A stretch of 32,396 nucleotides of DNA from a bacterium (GTDB lineage: Bacteria; Bdellovibrionota_C; UBA2361; SZUA-149; JAGRAN01), in assembly GCA_030431555.1 (NCBI GenBank), contig JAUIIP010000008.1, positions 1 through 32,396 of the forward strand, in the 5' to 3' direction. The notes below the pieces were generated by a model. The model was not told the origin of the DNA and made no database searches. It saw nothing but the letters and a program-made list of their open reading frames with translations. Shown here in pieces: positions 9,642 to 21,489 of this stretch (the stretch's first letter is position 1; each line of letters starts with the position of its first letter). The position numbers were made by a program, and so were the translations under genes.

Positions 9642-9984
9642 CATAGCGCGAGCCGGGCATTGTCCGAATCGCCTTTTTCTTCGGCTTAACGAACTCATTA
9701 ACCAGCGCCCCGCAAAGCAGAATCACCGGATAAATAAGCCAGCTAACGACCACATCTTCGACCATAAAACCGAAGGACCCAAGCAGTCCCATGATCGAGT
9801 CCAGGAAATACTCGTTGACCATTACGGCAACGACGAAGGCTATCAGCGTAAATACAAACTGAGACACCTGGTCGAGCGGGTTTTCGCTCTTCGATAGTTT
9901 TCCTCTGGCCTTTCGCCAACTGGACTTAATCGAGAGCAGGAGATAAGCGAACGGGAGTAGTCCCCAAATAAAATATAAAAACAT
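9631..9984 (-). CDS. Small hypothetical membrane protein
   Basis: 117 aa with three hydrophobic segments (FLYFIWGLLPFAYLLL; FVFTLIAFVVAVMV; VVSWLIYPVILLCGALV). Its 3' end overlaps that of tatD by 11 nt. Confidence 0.5.
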   Translation of the reverse strand: MFLYFIWGLLPFAYLLLSIKSSWRKARGKLSKSENPLDQVSQFVFTLIAFVVAVMVNEYFLDSIMGLLGSFGFMVEDVVVSWLIYPVILLCGALVNEFVKPKKKAIRTMPGSRYVRP

Positions 9985-10053
9985 TGATTGCCTCAGTATG
10001 TATGGTGCCTCACAACCTACGAAACGAACATAACGCTAAACTGCGCAGTGCAG

Positions 10054-10695
10054 CTATGAAATTTGGGACAACAATCGGTCCGGACGCTGTCGTCTATGCT
10101 CTTCGTAGAATTTCATTACTTTTCGCACATACTGCCGCGTTTCCCTATAAGGCGGCACCCCACCGAATTTGCGCACATTGGCAGGCCCGGCATTGTAAGC
10201 GGCCAGCGCCAGCTTCCAATCGCCCTTGAACCTGCGAAGCATCTCACTTAGATATCTTGTTCCGCCGAGGATATTCTGCTCCGGGTCGTACGGGTCGGCA
10301 ACATTCATTGCCTCAGCCGTAACCGGCATCAACTGCATCAAACCCATCGCTCCGACGTGCGATTTAGCTCTAGGATTAAAATTCGACTCGGCTCTTATGA
10401 CCGCCCAGATTAAAGCTTTAGGAACGTCGTAGGTCTCGCTTGCCCTGTGGACCATCGGCATGATGTCTTCAGCATCCAACCGGCTTTTGTAACGAAAGAG
10501 CTGCTTTTTGTTGGCGTAGCTGGCGTGCGCGCTTGCGCTGGGGGAGAATAGCTCACCCGGAACAACCATTCCGATCGCCATCACAATTATCAGCAAACCA
10601 ACTACGCAGCTCGCTGCACCGAAGCGCAGGATAACTCCTTGGTGCTCCGCGCCACCGCGAAACCGACAAGGTGTGTTGTACTTAAGCCGCCCCAT
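10054..10695 (-). CDS. SLT-family lytic transglycosylase
   Basis: [63 protein letters not shown]...[13 protein letters not shown]: canonical SLT motifs with an N-terminal TM helix. Confidence 0.93.
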   Translation of the reverse strand: MGRLKYNTPCRFRGGAEHQGVILRFGAASCVVGLLIIVMAIGMVVPGELFSPSASAHASYANKKQLFRYKSRLDAEDIMPMVHRASETYDVPKALIWAVIRAESNFNPRAKSHVGAMGLMQLMPVTAEAMNVADPYDPEQNILGGTRYLSEMLRRFKGDWKLALAAYNAGPANVRKFGGVPPYRETRQYVRKVMKFYEEHRRQRPDRLLSQIS

Positions 10696-10901
10696 TAGAA
10701 AATGTGATTTCCCATTTGCTCAAAAACCTACGTGGAGACGCCCAGCATGGACTCCCACTACGTATTTCGTCATTTGGGGCCAAAAAATAAAGAATTTGAG
10801 CCGATTCACCACAGACACAACAGCACAGCACACACGAAGAATCTGCTGTCTTTTCAATAAAATACGAACAGCGACAGCACCGAATCCTTCCGGTACTGCC
10901 C

Positions 10902-11837
10902 TTATGCTGCTCGCTCTTCCCAAAGGACGCGCTTGATATAGCGCGCTTGGCGGACACCCAAAATCTGTTCAACTGAGATTATCACCGCGTCGCCCGGGTC
11001 CATTTCACGCCCGCACTCAGCCTCGTAATTAACTAGTTTGCCGGCGTAGTTGGCGATGTGAATACCTTCACGAACGGTGTAGCGCTCATCTGCACGGGGC
11101 GCTAACTCAAGAAAATCTGCTACGTAATCTAAAATTATCGGAGCGGTATGAGGCAGGTTGGCCTCGAGAATTCGCCGCTCTTCACTGCGATCCGGATTAT
11201 CAACCATGATTGTCGGCTGAAGACGCGATTTGATGTATTCCGGAAGTTCGAAACAACTAGCATCGTCGTTCATTGTAGAGACGAAGCGAAAATTCGGATG
11301 CGCTTTAATCAAACAGCCGACTTCAATTGATTCGATATAACGACGACTGTCGAGCAGCGGAGCCAGCGAAGCCCAGGCTTTTTCCTGCATCCTGTTTCCT
11401 TCGTCAAATACGCAAACACCGCCTAAAATCATGGCTGAGATTAATGTGCTAGCGAAATATTCTACTCTGGAAGTCTCCGCACCCGTTTCGATAATCACGG
11501 TATTGATAAGAACATCATTCGGTCTGGTATCTGAAGTCGCCTGGAAGAAGAATACCGGCACTTCCATCATCTTACCGACACTGTAAGCTAAAACTGTTTT
11601 ACCTGTACCCGGCTTGCCGACAAGGCGCGGGCTCATCGGCAAATCGCCTGCGCCGGCAGTGAACCAGCAGGACTTCATCTGATCGACGAGCTTGCGGTTG
11701 CCGACCCACTTAAACGGCAGATCCATCGGCCTTGCCAGACGAATCTTAACTCCATCGATTTCGACGTATTGTTTGCCTTCCTCACCGAGAATTTCTAAGT
11801 CTTCGGCGTTTACTGAATTCTTTTTCTTGTCAGCCAT
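10902..11837 (-). CDS. MoxR/CbbQ-like AAA ATPase
   Basis: MSPRLVGKPGTGKTVLAYSVGKMM (Walker A), VCVFDEGNRM (Walker B-like), FRFVSTMNDD sensor-like motif, C-terminal lid region. Confidence 0.8.
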   Translation of the reverse strand: MADKKKNSVNAEDLEILGEEGKQYVEIDGVKIRLARPMDLPFKWVGNRKLVDQMKSCWFTAGAGDLPMSPRLVGKPGTGKTVLAYSVGKMMEVPVFFFQATSDTRPNDVLINTVIIETGAETSRVEYFASTLISAMILGGVCVFDEGNRMQEKAWASLAPLLDSRRYIESIEVGCLIKAHPNFRFVSTMNDDASCFELPEYIKSRLQPTIMVDNPDRSEERRILEANLPHTAPIILDYVADFLELAPRADERYTVREGIHIANYAGKLVNYEAECGREMDPGDAVIISVEQILGVRQARYIKRVLWEERAA

Positions 11838-11964
11838 CTACCAACCTTTAGATCGAAAATCGCCGCACCACGGGCGTAAGCATCCTGCGCTACCTTTGTT
11901 ATGAGGGCTTAGCCCCATGATGTTGCATTAGGAGGACGCTGCAAAGAACAGTAATTACAGCTAC

Positions 11965-14259
11965 TTAGTTGAGAATTCGCCGCAGTCGAGCGATTACCAA
12001 GGCCGGTGATGAACTCTTGCTGACAAAATCGTTAGCCCCGGTCTTAATCAGGTCGAGCTCCTTCTCCTCGGAGTCCCAGCCGGTAAGCATCAGTACCGGC
12101 AGCTTCGCCAGCTCCGGATCGGCCCTCATTGCCGCAAGCAGCTGCTTGCCGTCCATCTTCGGCATGTCCAGATCACAGACCATTGCATCAAACGTATTGT
12201 TGCCGAGAACGCTTAGCGCCTCCTCTCCGTTAGAGGCTTCGGTCACTTCAAAACCCGCCTTCCTGAGCGAAGCAGCCATCACCGCGCGCACGCCTCGATC
12301 GTCATCAACAATTATGATTCGCTCGTCCTGGGAATCTCCTGAAGAAACTGTGTTCATCGCTTCGGCTAGCGAGGCTATCGATGCCGCCGACTTAGTTGAT
12401 TGAGTCGGTGATGACTGAGGCTGCGCAGCGCTTGGAGCCTCAAGCGCTTCCTCTCGGGGAGCTGCAGCACTTGACGGGCCCTTTTCGCGCATCTCGGCCG
12501 CTTCGCGTATTGAACTTTCGCCGATCACACGCTCGGCTTCTTCAATTGAGGTAACTTGATTCAGCACTATATCAAGCGCAGCTTGACCGAGCGTGCGCAT
12601 CCCGTACGCCCGTCCGGCAGCGTCTATTTTGCTCTCGCCCTGCTCGGAGCGAATCAAATCGCGAATCTCAGCACTGATTTCTAAAAGCGAAAACACTCCT
12701 AAGCGGCCGCTGAAGCCGGTGCGGTTGCATTCCGGACAACCGACCGGAACCGACAAGTCAGAGAATTCCACCCCGTAGCGTTCGTTTACTTCTCTCAGTT
12801 CTTCAGCTCTAGCCGGCCGCTTGCAGTGTGAGCACAGCTTCCTGACCAAGCGTTGAGCCAGAACCGCCGACAGTGAGCCCGCGATAATATAGGACTCCAG
12901 ACCGATATCTCTGAGCCTGATCACTGCGGAGGCTGCATCGTTTGTGTGCAGGGTCGACAGAACCAAATGGCCGGTTTGCGCCGCTTGAAATGCTATTTCA
13001 GCAGTCTCTAGGTCGCGGATTTCGCCTACCAGTATTACGTCGGGGTCTTGGCGAAGGATCGAGCGCAGTCCTGACGCGAAAGTCATTCCGATTTTTGAGT
13101 CAACTTCGATCTGCGTCGCACCTTCAAGACGGTACTCAATCGGGTCCTCAACAGTGATTATTGTATTGCTGCCGGTGTTAACGGAATTAAGCGCTGAGTA
13201 AAGAGTTGTCGATTTCCCCGACCCGGTAGGCCCTACAACAAGAATGATTCTGTCGGTGCCTTTTAGCGCCCGTTTCAGACGCTTCAAAGTATCCGGCGGC
13301 AAACCGGAGGTTTCCAGCGCCACTCCCTGAAGCTGAGGTTTTAGAATCCTTAATACCAGCTTTTCACCGAAGGGTGTCGGGACGGAAGACACACGCAGAT
13401 CGCGAACTTCGTTCTTGCCGACGCGCATACGAAAACGTCCGTCCTGCGGTCTTCTGCGCTCGGCAATATCCATCTTGGACAGCAGCTTGATTCGCGAGAC
13501 GATATACGACTGCAGGCGCTTCGGTATAACCAGATGCGGCTGCATGATCCCGTCTATTCGAAACTTGATTTCCAAGTTGCTGCTAGTCGGCAGCATATGG
13601 ATATCACTTGCGTCAACACGGGCCGCATCGGCAAGCACACGGTTAACTAGGCGCACGATTGGAGGTGCATTCGCAGCACCGCCGCTCTTATCAGAGGCTT
13701 CTTTTGTTTCGGTTACCAGCACCTCAACCGAGGAATCGCCGCTTTCAGTGCTTTCGATTTGGTCGAATTCTTTGCCGCTGAAGGCGTCTTCGCCTTGAAG
13801 CAACCTCAGTTCGTCAATCAGCTGATTCTCCCGACACAGCACGGGGTGAACCGCAGACTCTAAAAGAAACTCCGCCTGCTTGATGCATTCAATATCAAGC
13901 GGGTCAGACATCGCACAGCGCACAAAGCCCTGCTCGATTGAGAGCGGCAGAATTCGACAGGCGATCGCGGTCTCATGGCCAAGCTTGTCGATTAGCGGCT
14001 TACTGTCTTCCCTAGACGCATGTCCTTCGCTGAAGTCTATCAGCTCAACCGAAAGTTCCTTGGCAATTAGCGGCAGCGCCTTGTCTATGCTTAAAAGCTT
14101 CCGTTCGGCGAGCGCCGTAATAGCTTGCTGATTCTTTTTATTGCGTCGGACTGACTCCAGCTCATCTTGCAGCACGAGGCTAAGTTTAACGATTACGCGC
14201 TCCAGCCCTGGAGAGCAGAAGGTTTTGGGAGGCGGAACTGATGACGGTATCGGATTCAT
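11965..14259 (-). CDS. PilB/GspE-type secretion/pilus ATPase with C-terminal response-regulator receiver domain
   Basis: GspE-like N-domain; VVGPTGSGKSTTLYSALN; ITVEDPIEYRLEGATQIEV; LRQDPDVILVGEIRD; CSHC...CPEC zinc motif. The C-terminus reads IIIVDDDRGVRAVMAASLRKAGFEVTEASNGEEALSVLGNNTFDAMVCDLDMPKMDGKQLL...VLMLTGW...FVSKS. Confidence 0.93.
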   Translation of the reverse strand: MNPIPSSVPPPKTFCSPGLERVIVKLSLVLQDELESVRRNKKNQQAITALAERKLLSIDKALPLIAKELSVELIDFSEGHASREDSKPLIDKLGHETAIACRILPLSIEQGFVRCAMSDPLDIECIKQAEFLLESAVHPVLCRENQLIDELRLLQGEDAFSGKEFDQIESTESGDSSVEVLVTETKEASDKSGGAANAPPIVRLVNRVLADAARVDASDIHMLPTSSNLEIKFRIDGIMQPHLVIPKRLQSYIVSRIKLLSKMDIAERRRPQDGRFRMRVGKNEVRDLRVSSVPTPFGEKLVLRILKPQLQGVALETSGLPPDTLKRLKRALKGTDRIILVVGPTGSGKSTTLYSALNSVNTGSNTIITVEDPIEYRLEGATQIEVDSKIGMTFASGLRSILRQDPDVILVGEIRDLETAEIAFQAAQTGHLVLSTLHTNDAASAVIRLRDIGLESYIIAGSLSAVLAQRLVRKLCSHCKRPARAEELREVNERYGVEFSDLSVPVGCPECNRTGFSGRLGVFSLLEISAEIRDLIRSEQGESKIDAAGRAYGMRTLGQAALDIVLNQVTSIEEAERVIGESSIREAAEMREKGPSSAAAPREEALEAPSAAQPQSSPTQSTKSAASIASLAEAMNTVSSGDSQDERIIIVDDDRGVRAVMAASLRKAGFEVTEASNGEEALSVLGNNTFDAMVCDLDMPKMDGKQLLAAMRADPELAKLPVLMLTGWDSEEKELDLIKTGANDFVSKSSSPALVIARLRRILN

Positions 14260-15521
14260 TAGCTGCTTGCCCGCGGTACCTCAATTAGAAACGCGGTGCG
14301 GTAACCCTCGGATGCTGTGATTTTTATGTTTCCGCCGTGTGCTTCGACAATTTTGTTAACAAGATACAGCCCCAGACCGGTGCCGGACAATCCTTTGGTG
14401 TTTGTTCCGCGAAATCTTTTGCGAAAAACACTTTCTCGGTCTTCCTCTCGAATCCCAAGTCCGTTGTCGGCGACCTCCATTAAAACCTTACCGTTATCGT
14501 CGGACCAAGTCCGAACCCGAACGTCGCGCCGCTTATCCGCATATTTAATCGCGTTGTCTAGTAGATTGTTAAGAACTGACGGAAATATAGCGGGATCTAT
14601 CCAGGCGGAAGGCAAGGCCGGATCCAATTCGGCGGCAAAGCTGACTTCGTTAAGCTCAAATCTCGGTTCGAACGAGCGTGCGACGTCGCGCACCAGGTCA
14701 TTTAAATCTGTGTCGATCGGGCGAATCTCGAGCTTGCCGCTTGAATCTCGGTCAGCCAGCATCAGCAGGCTCGCGGCTAATTTCATGTGACTAGAAGCCG
14801 CCTCCATCCGCCGAATAATTTTCTTTGCGCCCTCAATGTCGCCTTGCTCAAGTGTCTGCATCAGGCGTGAAAGCTGCTGTTCTTCCAGAAGAATGAACTG
14901 TTTCAAGTCATGGGCTAAAGGCCCTGCGCTGCTTTGCTCGGCGGGTCCGCGCTGCGCAGCAAAAAAGTATTCAGACAACACCAGCGGCAAAGTAATAATC
15001 AGGCTTACCGAGTCATCAGCGAGTTCAGGAAAGCTGTCAAAAAACAAAGCGAAGTAGCCGAAGAAGGCGCCTTCGTGACGGCGCGTAACGATTAGCTCAG
15101 TCGAAAACGGTATCAGCAGCGAATACTCTTTGGGGAGTGAGACATCACCCGTGCGGGCTTGAGGAAAAGGCCAGCTAAATGAACTGTGGGATACGGCAGA
15201 CAACCGCGACGACAATTCCTGCTCAACCGCGTCAGCGATTCCGGAATCTAACCAGGCAGAGGTAAGCGGATCCTCTGCACCACCCGCGCAGGTGCCGGCA
15301 AAAGTTTTTGGCTCGAGGTCTGAGCTTCCTTCAAGCTTACAGTAATATAAGCAGCCTCGAGCTGAGAGTTTATCGCTGACGGCAAATGCCACGTTTTGCA
15401 AAGTTGCATCGAACGATGAATCGTCCATCGCAGTCGCCAGCCGCGCCGCCAAGTCGGCAGGCAGATTTCGCGGCAGCTCAACGCCCACCGCTGCAACCTT
15501 TTGCGAAGCTTCTTCCGTCAT
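14259..15521 (-). CDS. GAF-like sensor histidine kinase, coupled to the PilB-receiver gene
   Basis: H-box-like PLAHDLKQFI, N-box NNLLDNAIKYADK, VADNGLGIREEDRESVFRKRFRG, GTGLGLYLVNKIVEAHGG. Its end overlaps the start of the ATPase gene. Confidence 0.9.
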   Translation of the reverse strand: MTEEASQKVAAVGVELPRNLPADLAARLATAMDDSSFDATLQNVAFAVSDKLSARGCLYYCKLEGSSDLEPKTFAGTCAGGAEDPLTSAWLDSGIADAVEQELSSRLSAVSHSSFSWPFPQARTGDVSLPKEYSLLIPFSTELIVTRRHEGAFFGYFALFFDSFPELADDSVSLIITLPLVLSEYFFAAQRGPAEQSSAGPLAHDLKQFILLEEQQLSRLMQTLEQGDIEGAKKIIRRMEAASSHMKLAASLLMLADRDSSGKLEIRPIDTDLNDLVRDVARSFEPRFELNEVSFAAELDPALPSAWIDPAIFPSVLNNLLDNAIKYADKRRDVRVRTWSDDNGKVLMEVADNGLGIREEDRESVFRKRFRGTNTKGLSGTGLGLYLVNKIVEAHGGNIKITASEGYRTAFLIEVPRASS

Positions 15522-15766
15522 CCAAAAACCCTGCTAATCCAAGTGCACATAGTCCGCCCCGGCGGACGCAGTTCCACAGTATTTAGATGTAATAACGCTT
15601 AATTAGGTGTTATAAAAATCGATCTTTTGCACTCAATTCATCGGTTAATATTCAGCTCCCGACAGCAGCCGATAAGCAGAGCCGCGTTGATTGCTGCTTG
15701 GTTTCTTAGTATAGAACTAGCGTTATTTTTCCCTAGATATTTTAGCCTACTAGGTGGAGCGTAAAT

Positions 15767-16720
15767 ATGGTTCGCCACGACTGGACAGCTGAGCAGCTCA
15801 CCGAGCTATACCAGACACCCTTTCCCGACTTAATGTTCCGAGCGCAAAGCGTTCATCGGGAAAATTTTTCGCCCACCGAAGTTCAGCGCTCCACGCTGCT
15901 GTCCGTCAAAACCGGCGGCTGCCCGGAGGACTGCGCCTACTGTCCGCAAAGCGCCCACTACGACACTGGTGTTGAACGACACAAAGTTCTTCCGAAGGAT
16001 GTTGTCCTTGCTCAGGCTAAATCGGCGCAGCGTGAAGGCTCGACCAGATTTTGCATGGGTGCTGCTTGGCGCGAAGTAAAAGATGGCAAAGACTTCGATG
16101 AAATTATCGAACTTGTGCGCGGCGTCTCCGAGCTTGGAATGGAAGTCTGCTGCACACTCGGTATGCTCAACGAAGAGCAGGCTGCACGCCTGAAAGATGC
16201 TGGATGCTACGCCTACAATCACAACCTCGATACTTCTCCGGAATACTACGGCGAAATAATTACGACGCGAACTTACGAGCAGCGCCTTGATACTTTGAGA
16301 AACGTGCGCAAAGCCGGCATCACTGTCTGCTGCGGCGGAATTGTCGGTATGGGTGAAGGCACAGACGACCGCCTCGGACTGCTCGCTGAACTAGCGCGCC
16401 AAGATCCACACCCCGAAAGTGTGCCGATCAATATGCTGGTGCGAGTCGACGGCACTCCGCTTGAGAATGAAACTCCTGTCGATCCGATCGACTTCGTGCG
16501 CTTGATTGCAGTTGCAAGGATTGTCATGCCTAAATCCTACGTACGGCTTTCAGCCGGACGCACTGACATGAGTGATGAAATGCAGGCGCTGTGTTTCCTT
16601 GCTGGTGCGAATTCGATTTTTGCCGGAGAAAAGCTGCTTACGACACCTAACCCTGGTGAAACCCACGACCGCGCACTGATGAAGAAGCTCGGTATGCGTT
16701 TTCGCGAAGAAGCACACTAA
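15767..16720 (+). CDS. bioB: Biotin synthase
   Basis: [24 protein letters not shown] (radical SAM Cx3Cx2C); [73 protein letters not shown]. Confidence 0.98.
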   Translation: MVRHDWTAEQLTELYQTPFPDLMFRAQSVHRENFSPTEVQRSTLLSVKTGGCPEDCAYCPQSAHYDTGVERHKVLPKDVVLAQAKSAQREGSTRFCMGAAWREVKDGKDFDEIIELVRGVSELGMEVCCTLGMLNEEQAARLKDAGCYAYNHNLDTSPEYYGEIITTRTYEQRLDTLRNVRKAGITVCCGGIVGMGEGTDDRLGLLAELARQDPHPESVPINMLVRVDGTPLENETPVDPIDFVRLIAVARIVMPKSYVRLSAGRTDMSDEMQALCFLAGANSIFAGEKLLTTPNPGETHDRALMKKLGMRFREEAH

Positions 16721-16833
16721 GCTGCTAAATTTACTCCTAAGGTAACAATTCGGTTACGGGGCGAACCAGGCACGCCCGCGTCCTCGGCATGCGAATTGCT
16801 TCTATCCCTCTGGGTTATTAAGTAAAGAGGGTT

Positions 16834-17160
16834 ATGAATAAGATTACGTATTTTTTTGGGGCCTTATTGGCCTTTTCACTGTGCTGTCCGCTCAGCGTTG
16901 GTGCGGAGCCGTCATCTGCGGCGAGCATCGATTCTCTCGAATTATCGTCCGAAGCATTTGTCCGACCGCGGCCGCAGCGCTGCTACCTGGCTCCCGAGTG
17001 TGAAACTGCTCAAGGCCGACTCGCCGGAATTATTAACCAGTGCGAAGAATGCCAGGGCGGATGGGGAGCCCCATACGACGAGCAGGGCTGCGATTACGTA
17101 TGCAGTCTGATTCCTACATTCGAGGCTTTTGCTGAGATGTGCGAGCGGCGAGAGAAATAG
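16834..17160 (+). CDS. Small secreted Cys-containing hypothetical protein
   Basis: Signal peptide MNKITYFFGALLAFSLCCPLSVGAEP, then a short mature domain with several Cys (RCYLAPEC...CEECQGGWGAPYDEQGCDYVC). Confidence 0.6.
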   Translation: MNKITYFFGALLAFSLCCPLSVGAEPSSAASIDSLELSSEAFVRPRPQRCYLAPECETAQGRLAGIINQCEECQGGWGAPYDEQGCDYVCSLIPTFEAFAEMCERREK

Positions 17161-17184
17161 TGACAGTTCCACCTGTCCCCTTTT
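17160..17184 (+). repeat. Dispersed hairpin repeat, copy 1 (GTGACAGTTCCACCTGTCCCCTTTT)
   Basis: Shares TGACAGTTCC-A/C-CTGTCCCCTTT with copies at 21851 and 24347. Lies immediately after the stop codon of the 16834 ORF. Confidence 0.85.
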
Positions 17185-17193
17185 CACATGCGG

Positions 17194-18966
17194 CTAATTT
17201 AAAGCCTGCTCGACCCTGCTTACTGCCTCGCCTAGAGCGAGCTTGGTTTTCTCGCCGGTGTTGCTGCGAAGCGAAAATTCGACTTGACCCTCAGCGGCGT
17301 CTCTACCGACTGTAATTCTAATAGGAATTCCGATTAGGTCCGAATCGTTGAACTTAATCCCGGCTGAGACGCTGCGATCGTCGTACAGCACCTCAACACC
17401 TGAGTCCGAGAACTGCTGGTAGAGCTTCTCGGCGACTTCGCGCTGCTCGTCGCGCTTCGGATTGACGCAAACCAAATGCACCTGCCAGGGAGCTATCGGC
17501 AGCGGCCAAATCATGCCCTTTTCGTCGTGGCTTTGCTCGATTGCAGCTGCAGCAATCCGCGAGACGCCGATCCCGTAGCAGCCCATTTGAAATGCCACCG
17601 GCTTGCCGTTTTCTGCCGTATAACAGGCACCCATTGCCGAGGAATACTTGTCGCCGAGCTTAAAGATATGACCGACCTCGATGCCCCGCGTCTCCCGCAG
17701 CGTTAGCTTCTCGGCGGGCAGTGCGGCTTCCGCATCGCTTCTAGGCACTGCCAAATCACCAGCTCGCGCCAGACGCAAATCGAGCGTCTTCGGCATTTCG
17801 AAATCGCGCCCCGGATTGACGTTCTTAATGTGCTCGTCTGTTTTATTTGCGCCGGTTACCGCATTGCTCATCTGCGCAACACTTTCGTCGGCCAGCAAAA
17901 CTACGTCAGCTTTCAGTCCGACCGGTCCGGCGAAGCCAACTTCAGCTCCGGTGAAAGACTTCACGTCAGTATCTGCCGCGAGTTCGACGCCCAGCGCGCC
18001 TAGTTCGTTGACTAGTTTGACTTCATTGATATCGAGGTCGCCTCGAATCAACACGCAGACATGCTCTTCCTTGTCGGGATAAACCGCTTTGTAGAACAAA
18101 GTCTTAATAAAACGGTCAGCCGGCAGTTTAAAAAACGCAACCAGGTCATCAATTGTCTTCGCGCCGGGCGTAGAGACGTTTTCCATCGCCTCCGGGCTGC
18201 CGCCATCGCCGCCGGGAGGGACTTGCGCTACAGCGCTTTCCTGGTTTGAGGCGTAGCCCGTTTCGTCGCAGATGATAAACAAGTCTTCGCCGGTATCAGC
18301 AGTAACAATAAATTCGCTCGACCCCGAGCCTCCGATAGCGCCAGAGTCAGCCTCAACCGACATAAACTCCAAGCCGCAGCGGCGGAAGATATCGCGGTAA
18401 GCCGCATCCATCGCTGCGTAGCTCTTATCGAGGCCGGCTTCGTCCAAATCAAAGGAGTAAGCATCCTTCATGATGAATTCCCGGCCGCGCATCAAGCCGA
18501 AACGCGGACGAATTTCATCGCGGAACTTGGTTTGGATTTGATACAGATTTACCGGAAGCTGCTTATAGGAGCTGATATAGGTATCGGCGATCTTAGTACA
18601 GACCTCTTCGTGCGTCGGTCCCAGACAGACCTCGGCTTCTTTGCGGTCAGTGAAATGAAACAGGATTCCGTCCTGCACGTAGCGATTCCAGCGCCCGCTC
18701 TCATCCCAGATGCTGCGCGGCTGCAAAATCGGCATCATCAATTCCTGGGCACCTGCGCGCTCGAACTCAGGTCGAGCGCGATCCATTTCCTGACGCACGA
18801 TTTCACTAATCTTCGAAAGCACCCGCCACATCGCCGGTGTATACGAGTAGATTCCAGCAGCTAATTTGTGAATAAATCCAGCCTGGGCCAGCAGCTTGTG
18901 CGAGGGCACTTCAGCGTCCGCCGGGGGGTCGTGCAGGGTGTAAAGGAAGATATCTGACTGTTTCAT
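17194..18966 (-). CDS. proS: Prolyl-tRNA synthetase (bacterial type)
   Basis: AGFIHKLAAGIYSYTPAMWRVLSKI, ELMMPILQP, LGPTHEEV, RFGLMRGREFIMKDAYSFD, FQMGCYGIGVSRIAAAAIEQ. Confidence 0.97.
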   Translation of the reverse strand: MKQSDIFLYTLHDPPADAEVPSHKLLAQAGFIHKLAAGIYSYTPAMWRVLSKISEIVRQEMDRARPEFERAGAQELMMPILQPRSIWDESGRWNRYVQDGILFHFTDRKEAEVCLGPTHEEVCTKIADTYISSYKQLPVNLYQIQTKFRDEIRPRFGLMRGREFIMKDAYSFDLDEAGLDKSYAAMDAAYRDIFRRCGLEFMSVEADSGAIGGSGSSEFIVTADTGEDLFIICDETGYASNQESAVAQVPPGGDGGSPEAMENVSTPGAKTIDDLVAFFKLPADRFIKTLFYKAVYPDKEEHVCVLIRGDLDINEVKLVNELGALGVELAADTDVKSFTGAEVGFAGPVGLKADVVLLADESVAQMSNAVTGANKTDEHIKNVNPGRDFEMPKTLDLRLARAGDLAVPRSDAEAALPAEKLTLRETRGIEVGHIFKLGDKYSSAMGACYTAENGKPVAFQMGCYGIGVSRIAAAAIEQSHDEKGMIWPLPIAPWQVHLVCVNPKRDEQREVAEKLYQQFSDSGVEVLYDDRSVSAGIKFNDSDLIGIPIRITVGRDAAEGQVEFSLRSNTGEKTKLALGEAVSRVEQALN

Positions 18967-19087
18967 GGACGCCTACTATAAGCGAATACCTAGGGCCCGC
19001 AAGCACTTGTAACTCCACTGTGCAAATTGGCTGCAAATATTTAAAAAAATTCAGTTTCTTTTTTTATCTTTTTTTAAGAGGGCCAAC

Positions 19088-19116
19088 TTGACAAAGGTCT
19101 GGGCCGTGTTTAAACA
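19088..19116 (+). promoter_or_regulatory. Candidate sigma70-like promoter upstream of groESL
   Basis: TTGACA at 19088-19093, 17-nt spacer, TAAACA at 19111-19116 (weak -10). About 190 nt upstream of the groES ATG. Confidence 0.4.
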
Positions 19117-19306
19117 CTATGCACCGTGGATAAAAGCCAGCTTTTATATGGGCTTTTTCACGCAAGGCGTATCGCAAACGGACTCGTAGCACCCGGAGTT
19201 CAAGATAATTGCGTCTAGGGGTGTCGGTTCTGAATGCGATCGTTTTTCTTAGCCTTTAACTGATTAATTAATCTTGTGTTGAACCATTAACGGGAGACTT
19301 ATCGAT

Positions 19307-19594
19307 ATGGCTCTACGTCCCTTACACGACCGCATCATTGTAGAGCGGTTGGCCGAGGATGAGAAAACTGCTGGCGGAATCATCATTCCCGACAGCGCGA
19401 AGGAAAAGCCTCAAAGAGGCCGAGTAGTCGCAGTTGGCAAAGGTAAGATTGGCGAAGACGGCACAATCCGTCCGCTCGATCTTAAAGCCGGCGACACTGT
19501 TCTGTTCGGAAAGTATTCTGGAACAGAGATCAAAATCGACAACGAAGATCGTTTGATTATGCGCGAAGACGATGTCCTCGCCGTAGTCGAATAG
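19307..19594 (+). CDS. groES: Co-chaperonin GroES
   Basis: [47 protein letters not shown]...[16 protein letters not shown]. Confidence 0.98.
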   Translation: MALRPLHDRIIVERLAEDEKTAGGIIIPDSAKEKPQRGRVVAVGKGKIGEDGTIRPLDLKAGDTVLFGKYSGTEIKIDNEDRLIMREDDVLAVVE

Positions 19595-21286
<1,692 letters not shown>

Positions 21287-21324
21287 TAGCCCCCTTCCGA
21301 AGCGGGTTATTTCGCTTCAAAAAT

Positions 21325-21366
21325 AAAACCCGCCGCGGCCCTAATCAGGCTGCGGCGGGTTTTTTT
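21325..21366 (+). terminator. Rho-independent terminator after groEL
   Basis: AAAACCCGCCGC-ggccctaatcaggct-GCGGCGGGTTTTTTT: perfect GC-rich stem plus a T-tract. Confidence 0.92.
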
Positions 21367-21489
21367 ATGCAAATTTAAGGGAGTTCCCTGAGGCAATTCT
21401 CAAAATTCACCCTTTGCGCTGTGTTAGAATGACCGACAGTCAAGCAAGCGGCGACGGACGAACGTTGTAAATCAAAGCACGAGGAAAGA

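Noticed and set aside
9984-10251. Plus-strand ORFs 9984-10229 and 10063-10251
   Set aside because: Antisense to the clear SLT transglycosylase gene; no coding signature.
19021-19080. A/T-rich tract (ttaaaaaaattcagtttctttttttatctttttttaag) as a terminator
   Set aside because: No GC-rich stem adjacent; more likely an AT-rich upstream promoter region between divergent proS and groES.
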